64,000 nt of DNA. Source: Ligula intestinalis (lineage: Eukaryota > Platyhelminthes > Cestoda > Diphyllobothriidea > Diphyllobothriidae). Shown piece after piece: positions 1 to 11,843 of this stretch. The notes below the pieces were generated by a model. It saw nothing but the letters and a program-made list of their open reading frames with translations, made no database searches and was not told the origin of the DNA. Position numbers and translations under genes: made by a program. Every line of letters starts with the position of its first letter. The stretch's first letter is position 1. The stretch covers positions 17,042,289-17,106,288 of the forward strand of contig JAYGXS010000006.1 of NCBI GenBank assembly GCA_036362985.1. Direction: 5' to 3'.

Positions 1-2
1 TT

Positions 3-1480
3 AGTAAGTGTGTGGTTTTAAGACTCCGTACTAGAAGGACTGATGAGGAGAAATATTCCTTCCAATACCTTCTCGATGGGCACCCGCTTTCAAATGTGAA
101 CGAACAAAAGGATCTCGGTGTTCTAATAAATTCCTCACTTAAACCATCTACTTAGTGTGTAAAGGCAGCTAAACGCGCGACACAGGTGTTGTTTTCGATT
201 AGGCGGGGATTCGTCAACATTAACAAGGAGCTCTTCAGGAAAACCTACGGAGCGTTTGTTCGGTCCCACTTGGAGTATGCTGTCCAGGCCTGGCGTCCGT
301 GGTTCAAGAAGGATTACCTGCACCTGGAACGAGTGCAGGCGAGGGCTACGAAGATGGTCAAGAATCTTGGTCATCTGCCTTATGAAGACAGACTGACCGA
401 AGACGAAGATGCGATCACTGGAACAAGAGTTTTATTTGCCTGACGTTTCAGATTCCGTCGGGAATCCTTAGTCATAGGTAATCGTAAACAAGTCTAAGAC
501 ATGCGAGCTGCTCGAGTCATGGTTTTCAGGCCCCCAGTCCATCAACAAGCGCAACGATTTGGCGTTCCCCTACGGTGTACTGAGACATTTCCTGAGCACG
601 AGAATCAGTCACGTGGGAAGGACTGGGTGCAACAACAACTCCGACGACAGCGGGCATAATTGTCGCCCAATTACCACACCCGCATCCGACGCGGACAAGA
701 ACGCTGTGGCAATTAATGATCAATCACCGCACCAATTAAGACCTCAAGCGGTGACCACAAGAACTGACAATTATAGTACGCATGCGGGTGACCGCTGTGA
801 ATTATAAATACCGTGCAATCTGTGCATGTATTACCCCTTATCTGCGCATGTCTCAGACTTGTTTACGATTACCTGTGACTAAGCATTCCCGACGGAATCC
901 GAAACGTCAGGCAAATAAAACTCTTGTTCCAGTGATCGCATCTTCCTCTTCTGAACTGCTTCCTGGGACTCGAATATTCGCTACTATTGGCAGACTGACC
1001 GAACTTGATCTTTTCCCTCTCAATTATAGGCAACTCCGCGGGGACCTCATACAAACCTACCGTATTGTTAGAGGCCAAGACTGCACCCTAGAATTTGACG
1101 ATTTCTTCGAATTTGCTTGGACTGACAATCTGCGAGGTCATCTTTTTAAACTACAGAGGAAACCGGCCCGTATCGACGTTCGACGAAACGCCTTCTCTCA
1201 GAGGGTCAGTGGAGCGTGGAACGGACTCCCGGAAGATGTGGTCCTCTCAGATACTGTTGACATTTTTAAACACAAACTTGATTCTCATTTGCTGAGAAAC
1301 TGTGGCAGATATAATGAACAAATTGTCAGTAGCAGCACCTTGAAACTGGCTCACACTTATCGCTGATTTTAAGCCTACATTTGTATATTTGTATGCGATT
1401 TTGGTTATGAATAGGGAGCTCAAGGGCGAAAGCCTTCTTCCCTTAATAAAGTGACTTAAAGTGACTTAACTTAAACCTAA
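3..1480 (+). pseudogene. CR1-like LINE 3' fragment (RT C-terminal domain), copy A
   Basis: The window opens inside the C-terminal part of a non-LTR retrotransposon reverse transcriptase, after the catalytic palm. Readable blocks include KDLGVLINSSLKPST, LEYAVQAW and LERVQARATKMVKNLGHLP, then after an insertion LRGDLIQTYRIVRGQD up to a stop ending at 1366. A TAG at 153-155 replaces the CAG found at the same codon in the related copy at 53343-53969. The coding part is split by a foreign insertion at 401-990. The 3' UTR carries an AATAAA-like segment and ends in two AAGTGACTTA-type repeats near 1450-1475. Compared with the other copy, about 30 bases of the 3' UTR are missing near 1395. This is a dead, 5'-incomplete copy; how far it extends to the left cannot be seen. 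Confidence 0.85.
389..1002. mobile_element. Penelope-derived foldback insertion with 12-bp target duplication
   Basis: About 590 bases interrupt the LINE exactly between two copies of CAGACTGACCGA (389-400 and 991-1002); the uninterrupted LINE at 53343-53969 has this sequence once. The ends of the insert are inverted: 401-505 reads as the reverse complement of 847-950, including GAAACGTCAGGCAAATAAAA and TTGTTCCAGTGATCGCATC. The same kind of 3' end follows GIY-YIG fragments elsewhere in this window (21880-21960, 34205-34265), so the ends belong to Penelope-like elements, which are known for inverted partial copies and target duplications of this size. The middle (about 506-846) holds a TATAAATAC-type promoter-like block near 805-812 and no protein domain that I recognise. 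Confidence 0.75.
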
Positions 1481-1760
1481 GTCCTTAATTTTAGAACATT
1501 CAGTCATGGGGCAACCTTGAAAAATGATAGGCTGTGGCAGCCTTTCAGGTCCAAAACACATGAACTGGCACTTAGAAGGCGAGAACTCCATCTGCCAAGT
1601 GGAGCTCCACGCAGATAGAGCGTCCAAATCCGAATGAATGCGTTCTAAGCATTCCTCAGCCGTAGAATTAGAGAAGGAGTATACACATTTCAAGTCGTCC
1701 GCGTAAATATACGATTGAGAGTGTTTAATTTTGTTGAAATATCATTTATATAAAGCAGGT
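1466..1760 (-). pseudogene. LINE reverse transcriptase fragment with YADD motif
   Basis: On the minus strand the sequence reads SYIYADDLKCVYSF and continues through FSPSKCQFMCFGPERL to KIKDLGL. This is the RT catalytic motif C (YADD at 1694-1705) and the start of the thumb. Upstream of YADD the frame is broken near 1740. The fragment ends abruptly where the tail of the plus-strand LINE copy A begins, which suggests copy A inserted into it. It is about 90 codons out of roughly 900 for a full LINE ORF2. Confidence 0.75.
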
Positions 1761-4700
1761 AAAGTGATAGGAAAGTAATTGGCTTTGAAAAGGCAATTTA
1801 ACACTAATTCATTATTCTGAGTTGCTACATGTATGTTAACCAGAGTATGCTAACACCCTGAAACAAAACGTGTTTTTATGTCGTTACACCCTCGTAAGGG
1901 GACCGTCCCTCTACTTTTATTGGAAATTATTTCTTCCTTTGCCTTGTTGCACGATAATAAATGTTTTGATGTCCTTCTTGTTGGCAAATTGCCACTTCAG
2001 CACATGTTTTGTTATGCAGTCAAAGGGGTAAACTCTGATGAAGTTGCCTGCGTTAAGACGGGATTTTGCAAAGTTTTCATGGTAGTCCCTATTTTGCGGA
2101 AGTGCTCCTGCCGCGACAAAGTCTATATCATAAAAGAGGATCAAAATCGAGCGCAAGCTAATTGTGCTCATGAAAATATACAGGGGTTAAGTGACCCTGG
2201 TACTGGCAGATACGCGATCGTGTATTTATTGCAAACACCACTTTCAAATATTCCTTCGTAATAGGTACACCGCCCTTTTTCAGGAAACTCTTCTATGATT
2301 GCATATGACAAATTCACAGAACTATTCCATTTCAGGAGTCATTATGAGTACGCAAATGTTCAAGTTGACAATATAATCATGGGGTTTCTTATATAAAATA
2401 AATAGAACCTTCGATACTCAGCAATGTCCGCAAAATCATGCAGGTAACTTCAAGCGATCGGATAAACTTTAAATCGTTGATGCGTTACTATAGTTTCATC
2501 GAGCTTGTCTGGATTTTCGAATTTTCCCTACGACTGCACCACTGTATTTATGTGAACGTCTTGCTAGCTGATAATGTGCTGTTATTGTCAGAATATATCC
2601 ATTATAATATCTGAAGGCTGAAAAGGATGCATTAGATAAAACATGCCCCACATCACTGTTTACCGAGCAGCACGCCTGAGGCGATATTTTGCTCCGTTGA
2701 TTAGTTTTGCAACTTGCTTTCGGTTGGCGTTTTTCATATCAAGTTTATTTATCCCATTCCTCATAGCATATAGATCCAGTGGTAAGTAATTCATAAACCT
2801 TTTGCATTGAAAATTAATTCTTACTTCTTTTATGTTGCTTTTGTAAACAGATAACTGGTTGGGCTCGTCTGTGATTACAGACCAGATACAGGTACATTCA
2901 AATGCACCGTTACACTTTTGATGAAGGTTTTTGGCAGACAGCAAGCAATTCAGGTTTATTTTAACCAGACATGCCACGGGCAATCCAAATTCGATCATTT
3001 TTTAAATCAGAGTTTAAACTTTGCCAAAGTGTCAATTGACAATTGAGGAATTTTCATAGTTCGCCAAAGTCATATGTCGTGACCAGTGAAATTTCACTGG
3101 ATTATTTCATCGCCAAGTTGTTGGTCATGTCGATGGTGTCAATCCCGTAATCTGCATGCATTACGACAGTTATGCCCGCCTAAACATAGATGATTAACTG
3201 AGTCATATGAGATGCAATTCAAAGCGCATGTGCTTTATCACAGTTTCAGGTTGTTCTTGCTCCAGAGTAAGACTTTATATTTCCGTTTTACAACTCTAGA
3301 AGAAAACTACTTTCACAGCATATTATTTGAAATATTATGAGGTATTGCATTTCTGATTAACGATTTAGGTAAACAGGAATCTTATTGAGCGTATACATAT
3401 AACCTTATACCGAATTGAAGCTCATATTTAAATACCAATTCGAATTAGGGGAAGTTTTGACGAATTTCTGACGTAGTTTGCTATCCAGCCAGCACACTTT
3501 TTAATCAACCTTTGACTGGAGTTTACAGTTCGAAATGATGAATAGCGCATTATCTAAGAATATTATTGTCTTTTCGGCAGCCCGAAATTGAATTTATTCG
3601 TATGATCAACATGGTTCAAATTCAAAGGGAAATTCGCTTTGCATGCGACCTTCCATAACTGCTCACAGAAGGTTCATGTAGAATATATGCTTTGCCAAAA
3701 GTTACTGAATTTGCATGCACAAATGTAAATAGTACGCTTTCAACAATAAACCAACTGAACCATCGAAACTACCACACCACTCCACTATTTTTCTCTTCTT
3801 ATTTTTTAAACGTCTAAATAGTTGCACAAAATGCTTAGTTCACCAATAATTCTAACCCAAATGCTTACCCAGCTACTCCCCGTAAGATATTTGCACTTCT
3901 TACCTTTTTAAGCCCTATCCTTGTTCATTAAAGTTAAAAGAATTTGCATTAACTAAGCTGCTGGACTGTATAGGTTGAAAGGCATCCAAATTGATAAGTA
4001 TGTTGATAAATAAAGTTATTAATAATTTATTGATAAAAAGTAGATTTCTAAAAATTCGGAATCTCAGTATAATTTATTTAATAAAAAAATTCCTTCCCGT
4101 TTGCACCCGTTTATCCCCACATATCCCCATTTACCTTCGTCGCCTGTGCTGGCAGGGTAAACTTCTGTTCTCTAAGACTTACTGCAGTTATTTGCATAGA
4201 AAACCACCCACAGATGTTAATAAAATTTTGAACAGGTTCGCTAGTTTCAGAGTAGCCACTGTACTTTATAAAGTAATCTGTGGTAGAGCGCTGACAATCC
4301 TAGTTTTCTGGTTGAAGTTTAGTTGGCCGCGGAGCAGCGGGGTCAGCAGTATCCTTATTTCGGTTAAGCGTACTAGATAGAAGTAAGAAAACTTGTACGG
4401 AAATAAAGCACAGCTTTAAGGTTTTTCGCGGAGTTAGGTCTAACGATTACCTTTAATTTTACTGAATTAATTTAGCTTAAATATTTGAAGAAGGGCCGCC
4501 CATCTTAGTATATATGAAAGCACCTTAAGGTGTCGGCTTACAAACCAACATAAGCACAGTGTTTTGATGCTCCTTTGTCTTTAAAAATTTAGTACATGAG
4601 TGAAAAATGTCCAGTTTTGAAGACAGATGCAGAACTCACATAAATTTGCATCTACGTTTAAAGTTAAACATTCGGTTGTCCATCAAATCAGCATCGAGGT

Positions 4701-5208
4701 AGGCCACAAACGTCATCAATAAATAAGCTGGGCCAAATTTTTAAAAATTTTACGATTCACGGGCAGTAATAAGACGCTCAAATGTCCCTCTAGAAATACT
4801 GCTTGGTAACTTTAACTTAGAATAACTGATATGCATATATATCCATTGGAAAATATATTAAATCTCAACTCCAAACACTTTGGACTCCTTGGTTAATTTG
4901 GTCGATCATTTCGAAAAGTTTCTACCTCAAATGTTATACTGAGCCAGAATTTGGAAATTGAAGTATCCTTATGGAAAATGGCTCAAAACACTAGTTAAAT
5001 CAGGACAATGTCAATAAGAAGTTTATTTGCTGATCTATGTTTGCTAAAATAGCAGGTTTGCCGTGCATTTAAACTCTCATCAAATGACTGCTAGCTGGTT
5101 CCGTCTGGGTTACACCTTTTCCGGCTCATAAAGCCCACTTTTATTGTTGTCTGGCAAAGAAACCTCAACCCCTTAACCTTTCATTGCAAAATTTCCACCT
5201 TCTTGCAG
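1761..5208. other. No recognised gene; AT-rich DNA, possible TMEM231 intron 1
   Basis: The stretch lies upstream of the first recognised TMEM231 exon and is AT-rich with frequent stops. Two longer open frames exist, 1878-2261 (plus, 127 codons) and 2660-2998 (minus, 112 codons). Neither resembles a family I know and neither has clear splice signals. I searched for the expected TMEM231 first exon (a short cytoplasmic start followed by one membrane helix and a phase-1 donor) and did not find it. A terminal repeat of a DNA transposon sits at 4085-4157. Confidence 0.5.
4085..4157. repeat. Solo terminal repeat of the 56398-59444 DNA transposon family
   Basis: The end reads TGTGCTGGCAGGG and is followed by TA. 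Its reverse complement, CCCTGCCAGCACA, matches the first 13 bases of both ends of the element at 56398-59444, and the neighbouring G-rich subterminal sequence (AAATGGGGATATG, ATAAACGGG on the minus strand) is also similar. I found no partner end nearby, so this is a lone or decayed end. Confidence 0.6.
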
Positions 5209-5492
5209 GATTCTGGTTGACAAGATTTATATCATTTGAGCAGCCAGTATTAAAGGCTACTCGTGAAATCTACTTTGAGGCTCAAGGTGTTGATCAAACC
5301 TACAGCTGGAGCACGATCCCTGGACTGAATTCCCAACTGACTACTTCCCTAACAGTTCCTGCTCTTGACTTCATTGAGTTCGATGACAACAACGATGGCA
5401 TTTTGGACCGCTGCAATTTTCTCTTCGCTCTTCCTATCGCTGACACCATCAGCACGGTTTACGCACTCGTTGTTCTCTCAAAAACAGACAGT
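5209..5492 (+). CDS. TMEM231: TMEM231, second coding exon (first one found)
   Basis: TMEM231 is a two-pass membrane protein of the ciliary transition zone, part of the MKS/B9 complex that gates entry of membrane proteins into the cilium. This exon starts after a TTCTTGCAG acceptor in phase 1 and ends in phase 0 before GTAAGG. It encodes the start of the extracellular domain: GFWLTRF right after the acceptor, then EQP, YSWSTIPGLN, and an acidic DDNNDGILDR segment. The vertebrate protein has the equivalent GFW, EQP, AWSTFPAFN and EDRNQDGKTD blocks in the same order. The five exons seen here give 249 residues plus about 50 expected from a missing first exon, close to the roughly 316 residues of the human protein. 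The identification rests on ordered motif matches plus splice phases that agree at all four junctions. The promoter and first exon are not in the recognised sequence. Confidence 0.88.
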
Positions 5493-5543
5493 GTAAGGCT
5501 GTTGATCATTATGCTCTTATAGTCATCACGTTTTTTTTGACAG

Positions 5544-5669
5544 AACACGGTCGGTCGTCTACCACTGATGATAGAACTCAACTCTCTTGGTGAAATCGGA
5601 ACCAAGGAAGTTACGTTAACAAGCCCAGTTTCTGTGCTCACACAACCAGCCTTGAAAAGGAAGCCTTTT
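5544..5669 (+). CDS. TMEM231: TMEM231, third coding exon
   Basis: The exon is separated from the preceding one by a 51-base intron (GTAAGG to TTTGACAG). It is 126 bases, phase 0 at both ends, and ends before GTGAGT. It encodes 42 residues of the extracellular domain, including GRLPLMIELNS and ending in LKRKPF, which corresponds to the LQQKQPL segment of the human protein. The frame is open only with the intron removed, since the preceding frame runs into TAG at 5520-5522. Confidence 0.85.
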
Positions 5670-7033
5670 GTGAGTCTGCGAGCATGCACTGTGCTCTATA
5701 TAAATGTTTTGCAATTTGTCTCAAAAATGTCATACTCAGAGCGATTCTAAGGCGAACACCAAACCAGAACTCTCAAAAAAGAGCTGCATCGTCGCCTTAT
5801 TTCCTCAGCACATCATCTTACTATAATAATCTTCGCGATTTTAAGTAAAGTCCGGAAAATTGGCAGTTCTTTTATCACATCTTCTCTCCCACAGCGTTAT
5901 CATGATAATAACATCAACAGTACGCATGAGTATTGTCGTTATCATCATGCGTATTATTGTTATCATCGTAACTATACCCATCAGCAGTATCTCAATCAGT
6001 AGCGAATGGGGATGTTACCTAAATTGCGACTTCTAAAGAGAATTACTTATTTTTCTTAGTCACTGTACCTTAGAAAGAAGACTTGTTTGCGTAAGTATTG
6101 ACTATACTGGAAATGCAGGTACTAGCTAAAGGCTCAGACCCGTGTTTTGCCCGTAATTTCCTGTTGCATTGCACAAATGTGAGATGTCCGGCTCGTCAAT
6201 GGGTCCCCTAACATCCCCCGCGTGGTTTTTGTATATTCTCCAGTGTTTTAATTTCAGCTTTTTAATCTCCATAGAAATTAATTTTTAAATCGGAGTATTT
6301 CAACATGTTTAGGGCCTACAGGCATAGAACAAAATTTTATGAGTATGGACCTGGAATTACAACATTAAAACACTTCGGGTATACTAGGTTATCGCTTTAA
6401 ATATTTTATCCAGGCACGCTTGACCCTAACATTCTTAATTTTATAAATGCTAACGTAGACGTGTTCTACCAAAATAATATTAAGAATTTGTTCACGTTGG
6501 AATGAGAGGAAGATTGATAATCATTCACAAAGCGGCATTAAATGCATTAGTAGATAAACTTAAGTGAATTTAAAACTTTATAAATTTGGGTTATAACCGA
6601 TGCGTTCATGAAAACCTTCAAAATAAAATATTTCTTAAAAAAATTTACCGAAGAAGTGAGTTTCGCATACTTTTTTCTGTAGATGACTGTTTGGGACATA
6701 TTTGTAAAGTCATTGCTGAGATAAATGAATGGCTACAACACAATTCTGACAGTTTTATATCCAAGATCAATTAAAATACTTTAAAATAAGTAATTTATAA
6801 TACCTACGTAAGTTGTCGTTTTTCCTAGCTAACATCGAAGTAAAACGGGTACTCTGACTAAAAGCATATGTAACATTTCATTTGAAAATGAAAGAACCCA
6901 CTTTTATCTTTATATTTGAGCGTCTTTCACTATATTTGATTACTCAGGGTTCAGGCGCTTTAAAATTTCAATTGATGAACAACCCATAGTGTCTTCTTAA
7001 TACAATTATACCTCTTTCTCTCCTTCTCTCCAG
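5670..7033. other. TMEM231 intron, no gene seen
   Basis: This intron runs from GTGAGT to a TCTCTCCAG acceptor. It is AT-rich. A degenerate trinucleotide-like patch of TTATCATGATAA and ATTATTGTTATC units is present at about 5897-5965. I see no transposon domain. The open frame 6586-6774 shows no recognisable feature. Confidence 0.6.
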
Positions 7034-7115
7034 ATACAAACTGAGCCGTTTGGATCAACATATATATCGGACTTCTATCCCGAATCCGTTAAAAAGTACC
7101 TCGCTAAAGAGCCCA
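7034..7115 (+). CDS. TMEM231: TMEM231, fourth coding exon (ends at the assembly repeat)
   Basis: The exon is 82 bases, phase 0 at the start and phase 1 at the end. It encodes IQTEPFGSTYISDFYPESVK and then KYLAKEP, matching the part of TMEM231 before the second membrane helix. The donor CCCA|GTAGGT is chosen because it is the only one that joins in frame to the next exon, giving KEP-TVLK, which parallels NVTTVLN in the human protein. The last five bases of the exon (7111-7115) are the first five of a 3.1 kb stretch repeated after the scaffold gap. Confidence 0.8.
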
Positions 7116-7533
7116 GTAGGTTGTCCAATAAATGTCTTTGATTTCTTGTGCTTTTTTTGCTGAGCCTTAATTTGACTCCATTTTCATTTAACATTCGGTC
7201 AGCTATTATACTTCCTCAAGAAAAATCATCACGTTAAAATCCCAAACACCTCCAAAAACATTTTTTACAAAATATGATCAAGTAGCTTTTGGAATACTTA
7301 ACAAACAATAAATTATAATGTAAATGTTGGATGCTTGAACATTTTAATAGTTGGAGACTTAAATCAACCGGTTCTGGCAAGATCCGAATCGTAAGGAATA
7401 ATTGCTAGTTTAAGAAACCTCTTATACTGCGGGGTATTTCAGCTGTAAAATCAAACAAATAAGGCTTTTTGAGGAGCGACCAGGCATAAGCATCAACTAA
7501 CGGACTGCCAAACCATTTTCCACCATCCGACGC

Positions 7534-8380
7534 ATGCACACACTTTCAAGGGTATTTCAGACCGACATCCATGATCTGTTGTTCGCCGATGAGTGCGTGC
7601 TTAACACTACACCGGAGGCGGGTATTAAAAGGGGAGTGAGCATCTTAACCTTTAGTTTCACGAACTTAAATATGAGCATTAATAATGAGAAGACAGTGGT
7701 ATGCAGCATTCGATACCGAATTCCCACTACAGTGAAGTGGTCCTTAGGGATGAAGTCGTTCGACGCGTAAGCGAGGCTGTTTTATTTTCACCAGTCACTG
7801 CGTTCGTGTTGGGCAAAGTGAAGTCTTTTGGAGCTGCAGCCCTGACCAGAAGAAGGCAACTCTCGAGACTGGTGGTTGTCAAATAGAGTAGTCGCTGGTT
7901 TCAAATACCTCGGAGTGAGGCTGCTGCCGGTTGGACAGAGTAAATACGGCATTGTCTCTCGAATCGATGCTGTTTATCGGGTTTCCTTCAGCCACTGAAA
8001 GTGTCTGTGGATCCGATATCGCATGTCCATCGCAACGAATATTCGTGCGCACCGTGTATCCGTCCAGCCTGCCCTTCTCTAGGGCTGTGATATCTGGACA
8101 TAACGCGTGGAAAGTAGGCGAAAATTGAGTTTTTTCACAATCAATGTTTGAAGACCATCGTTTACATAGAGTACGCCGACTTCATCGCAAATGAGACAGT
8201 CCACACTCGCTGCGACAGTATCGAGAGGATATCTCAAACCATCCAAGAACGACGGCTGAGAGGAGTTGGGCATGTTTTTCGTTGTTCATCCCACGAGCTC
8301 AGTATAACTGCTCTCGATCCGGTGCCGCTATTCGATTTGAGGCGTCGACGAGGGGTCAGCCCAACACCTGGCTCGGCATA
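7534..8380 (+). pseudogene. RTE-like LINE reverse transcriptase remnant (copy 1)
   Basis: The frame from 7534 reads DIHDLLFADECVLNTTPEA and continues with NLNMSINNEKTVVC, the palm motif C region and thumb of a LINE RT. The catalytic FADD is altered to FADE (7582-7593). Later frames keep FKYLGVRLLPVG-like remains near 7900 and, at 8148-8381, RRLRGVGHVFRCSSHEL, equivalent to RRLRWFGHAARR in the better preserved RTE fragment at 39257-39892. Several frameshifts and stops make it inactive. Confidence 0.7.
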
Positions 8381-8640
8381 GTTAGTTAAGGTATGAAAGT
8401 TGTTCTTTGACCTTCGGTATTTGGTCTGCGGCATTGGCAAACTGCATGGATTGAACTGTCCAAATCTGCTCCACTGATCAACACTCGTGGAGAGGTAAAA
8501 TCCGGGATATTCTCGAGATCAGGCAAAATCGCAGCTGTAACTAATACAAGTAAGTGATTGAGTTTACCTGCAACTCTTCGAACAATATTTCCTAGAAAAG
8601 GTCCTCTGTGGGAGTAATTTCCTGTAGAAGACGATTTTAA

Positions 8641-8935
8641 ACAGCAGCCGGTGCCAAATTCTGAATACAGCGAAGCAGTCCTTGGGGAATGAGGTTGTTT
8701 GACGCGTATTTAGTGTGTATAGTTTCTTTAGTGACTGGATCGACTTTGGACAAACTCAAGCATTTCAAAGCTGCATCCCTGACTAGGAGAAGGCACCTCA
8801 AAAGATTAGTGACTGTGAACCTGAGGGAGTCGAGAGTTTCAAATATCTCGGAACGAGGCTCCTGCCGAAGGCACAGAGGAAATACGATACTGTCGGTAAC
8901 AATCTATTATAGGGATCATCATGGAAAGCAAAAAC
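8641..8935 (+). pseudogene. Second partial copy of the same RTE RT segment (copy 1)
   Basis: This stretch repeats, in diverged form, the segment at about 7700-7960. Both contain CTGACYAGRAGAAGGCA, followed by a FKYLG-like and LLP-like reading (TTTCAAATAYCTCGGARYGAGGCT). It appears to be another decayed LINE fragment lying just downstream of the first. Confidence 0.55.
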
Positions 8936-10070
8936 GCTAGAATTCTGCAATACGTGACCGGTGGTAACAGGCCTTATGCGGTAGGGGAGTACGGAGCGCA
9001 GGAGAGAATATAAGAATCATCATATCAAACCTAAACAGGAAATAGCAGATAAAATTACTGTAATAGGCTAATATATACGACGAACAAGTACGCAATAATT
9101 GAAAACTAAAAAAACTAGTCGTGACACTTCAAGGGGTTCGAAAAGTCAAACGCGAAACGAATCCAACGTTCGTCAGCTTTGTCGGACGCTAATCGGACCT
9201 GAAAATTTAAATCTATTTCTTCAGCCGGATAGCGGGTACTTTACTTCCGGAAAAATACCATGAACAAAATGTGGTGGTAAAAAAATGTTTGGACGACTGT
9301 TAATAGTATTTTTAAGATGTTTTGCATACAAAATGCCATAAAAACCTCACTATGCAATGACAGAAACAAGCTTTTTTTCTGTGTAATTCTGTGCGTTTCT
9401 GCCTTTATATCACTAAAGATTTCCATGGAGAATTTAATGTAATAGGTGAATTAACTGTGTCCTACCTGTGTGGTGAGTAACACAGCCAACCCCAAAGTAG
9501 CAAAACAAAACATGCTTACTACTACAAAGTAAATGCAGATTTATGCAAAGTATAGATGGGCGTGGTGATCCCCATAATAGATTGTTACCACGTTGTCTCA
9601 CCGGGTTTTCTCAAGCCTTGGAAAGTGCCTATGGACTCGATGTCACATCTACATGACCACAATGAGTCGCGCACACGATACGTCCGTCTGATCATTCCCT
9701 TGCTCGAGTTGTTAGCGCTCGGAAACGACGAGCGCAGCCCAAGTAACCGTCACTCCGTCTGGTAGGCAGAGGACGTCGTTTATAGTAATGGTAGGATTAC
9801 TGACCATCGGAAAACAGCACTAAAAGCCTTGATAATACTATTAATCACTTAATGACACACGAACTATCCCAAAGACTGTATATGAACGTTCACAGCCGGC
9901 AACCAGGCAGGTTCTAGCAAGTGAAACACACATCAACATACCAAAAACAGCTGAAGTCGTTTATTCTGTTCGCAAAAATCTCCCCAAAGACGATAACATC
10001 AAGTGAACTGTCCAGACTGTGGGGCCTATATTCATGCAGCGTATATATGGTAAATATGTCGCAGTGGGGC
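8936..10070. other. Intronic sequence without recognised genes
   Basis: The stretch lies inside repeat copy 1 of a TMEM231 intron. Short frames at 9241-9426 (minus) and 9556-9765 (plus) are conserved between the two copies, but only because the copies are near identical. I recognise no domain in them. Confidence 0.5.
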
Positions 10071-10213
10071 TGAAGTTAATAGGGGAAGACTCTAGCCGCT
10101 CCGATGTCCGGGCCTGGTTCCGTATGGCAAGAGAAGAAATGAGGCGCCAGGTGGGAGTACTGGGGTAGTCTGGACAGAAGTCGTGAAGAATAGGTTCGGG
10201 AGAAGTTGGCAGT

Positions 10214-10313
10214 NNNNNNNNNNNNNNNNNNNNNNNNNNNNNNNNNNNNNNNNNNNNNNNNNNNNNNNNNNNNNNNNNNNNNNNNNNNNNNNNNNNNNNN
10301 NNNNNNNNNNNNN
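10214..10313. other. Scaffold gap of 100 N
   Basis: Exactly 100 N, a conventional placeholder for a gap of unknown size. It sits between the two copies of the 3.1 kb repeat and inside a TMEM231 intron. Confidence 0.99.
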
Positions 10314-10736
10314 GCCCAGTAGGTTGTCCAATAAATGTCTTTGATTTCTTGTGCTTTTTTGCTGAGCCTTAATTTGACTCCATTTTCATTTAACATTCGG
10401 TCAGCTATTATAATTCCTCAAGAAAAATCATCACGTTAAAATCCCAAACACCTCCAAAAACATTTTTTACAAAATATGATCAAGTAGCTTTTGGAATACT
10501 TAACAAACAATAAATTATAATGTAAATGTTGGATGCTTGAACATTTTAATAGTTGGAGACTTAAATCAACCGGTTCTGGCAAGATCCGAATCTTAAGGAA
10601 TAATTGCTAGTTTAAGAAACCTCTTATACTGCGGGGTATTTCAGCTGTAAAATCAAACAAATAAGGCTTTTTGAGGAGCGACCAGGCATAAGCATCAACT
10701 AACGGACTGCCAAACCATTTTCCACCATCCGACGCA

Positions 10737-11583
10737 TGCACACACTTTCAAGGGTATTTCAGACCGACATCCATGATCTGTTGTTCGCCGATGAGTGCGT
10801 GCTTAACACTACACCGAAGGCGGGTATTTAAAGGGGAATGAGCATCTTAACCTATAGTTTCACGAACTTAAATATGAGCATTAATAATGAGAAGACAGTG
10901 GTATGCAGCATTCGATACCGAATTCCCACTACAGTGAAGTGGTCCTTAGGGATGAAGTCGTTCGACGCGTAAGCGAGGCTGTTTTATTTTCACCAGTCAC
11001 TGCGTTCGTGTTGGGCAAAGTGAAGTCTTTTCGAGCTGCAGCCCTGACCAGAAGAAGGCAACTCTCGAGACTGGTGGTTGTCAAATAGAGTAGTCGCTGG
11101 TTTCAAATACCTCGGAGTGAGGCTGCTGCCGGTTGGACAGAGTAAATACGGCATTGTCTCTCGAATCGATGCTGTTTATCGGGTTTCCTTCAGCCACTGA
11201 AAGTGTCTGTGGATCCGATATCGCATGTCCATCGCAACGAATATTCGTGCGCACCGTGTATCCGTCCAGCCTGCCCTTCTCTAGGGCTGTGAATTCTGGA
11301 CATAACGCGTGGAAAGTAGGCGAAAATTGAGTTTTTTCACAATCAATGTTTGAAGACCATCGTTTACATAGAGTACGCCGACTTCATCGCAAATGAGACA
11401 GTCCACACTCGCTGCGACAGTATCGAGAGGATATCTCAAACCATCCAAGAACGACGGCTGAGAGGAGTTGGGCATGTTTTTCGTTGTTCATCCCACGAGC
11501 TCAGTATAACTGCTCTCGATCCGGTGCCGCTATTCGATTTGAGGCGTCGACGAGGGGTCAGCCCAACACCTGGCTCGGCATAG
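10737..11583 (+). pseudogene. RTE-like LINE reverse transcriptase remnant (copy 2)
   Basis: This is the near-identical counterpart of 7534-8380. In this copy the long frame from 7534 is broken early by base changes around 10817-10860. The same FADE motif and the RRLRGVGHVF segment are present. It probably is not a second locus. Confidence 0.65.
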
Positions 11584-11843
11584 TTAGTTAAGGTATGAAA
11601 GTTGTTCTTTGACCTTCGGTATTTGGTCTGCGGCATTGGCAAACTGCATGGATTGAACTGTCCAAATCTGCTGCCACTGATCAACACTCGTGGAGAGGTA
11701 CAATCCGGGATATTCTCGAGATCAGGCAAAATCGCAGCTGTAACTAATACAAGTAAGTGATTGAGTTTACCTGCAACTTTTCGAACAATATTTGCTAGAA
11801 AAGGTCCTCTGAGGGAGTAATTTCCTGTAGAAGACGATTTTAA

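Larger units (their letters stand above)
7111..10213. repeat. 3.1 kb near-identical repeat, copy 1 (left contig end)
   Basis: These 3103 bases match 10314-13416 over their whole length with roughly 20 to 30 scattered differences by eye, including single-base indels such as a T-run at 7147-7154. Copy 1 ends exactly at the first N of the gap and copy 2 starts exactly after the last N. That arrangement is what an unmerged overlap between two contigs or haplotypes produces. The content is intronic: decayed RTE-like reverse transcriptase, unrecognised sequence, and one repeat found elsewhere in the window. Confidence 0.95.

Noticed and set aside
1878..2261. 127-codon open frame on the plus strand
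   Set aside because: No known motif, no splice or start context, and composition like the surrounding DNA; kept only as a note.
2660..2998. 112-codon open frame on the minus strand with a basic C-terminus
   Set aside because: It does not resemble any family I know and has no supporting signals.
3991..4380. 129-codon open frame on the plus strand, considered as TMEM231 exon 1
   Set aside because: It covers a transposon terminal repeat, has no membrane helix of the expected type and no phase-1 donor before 5209.
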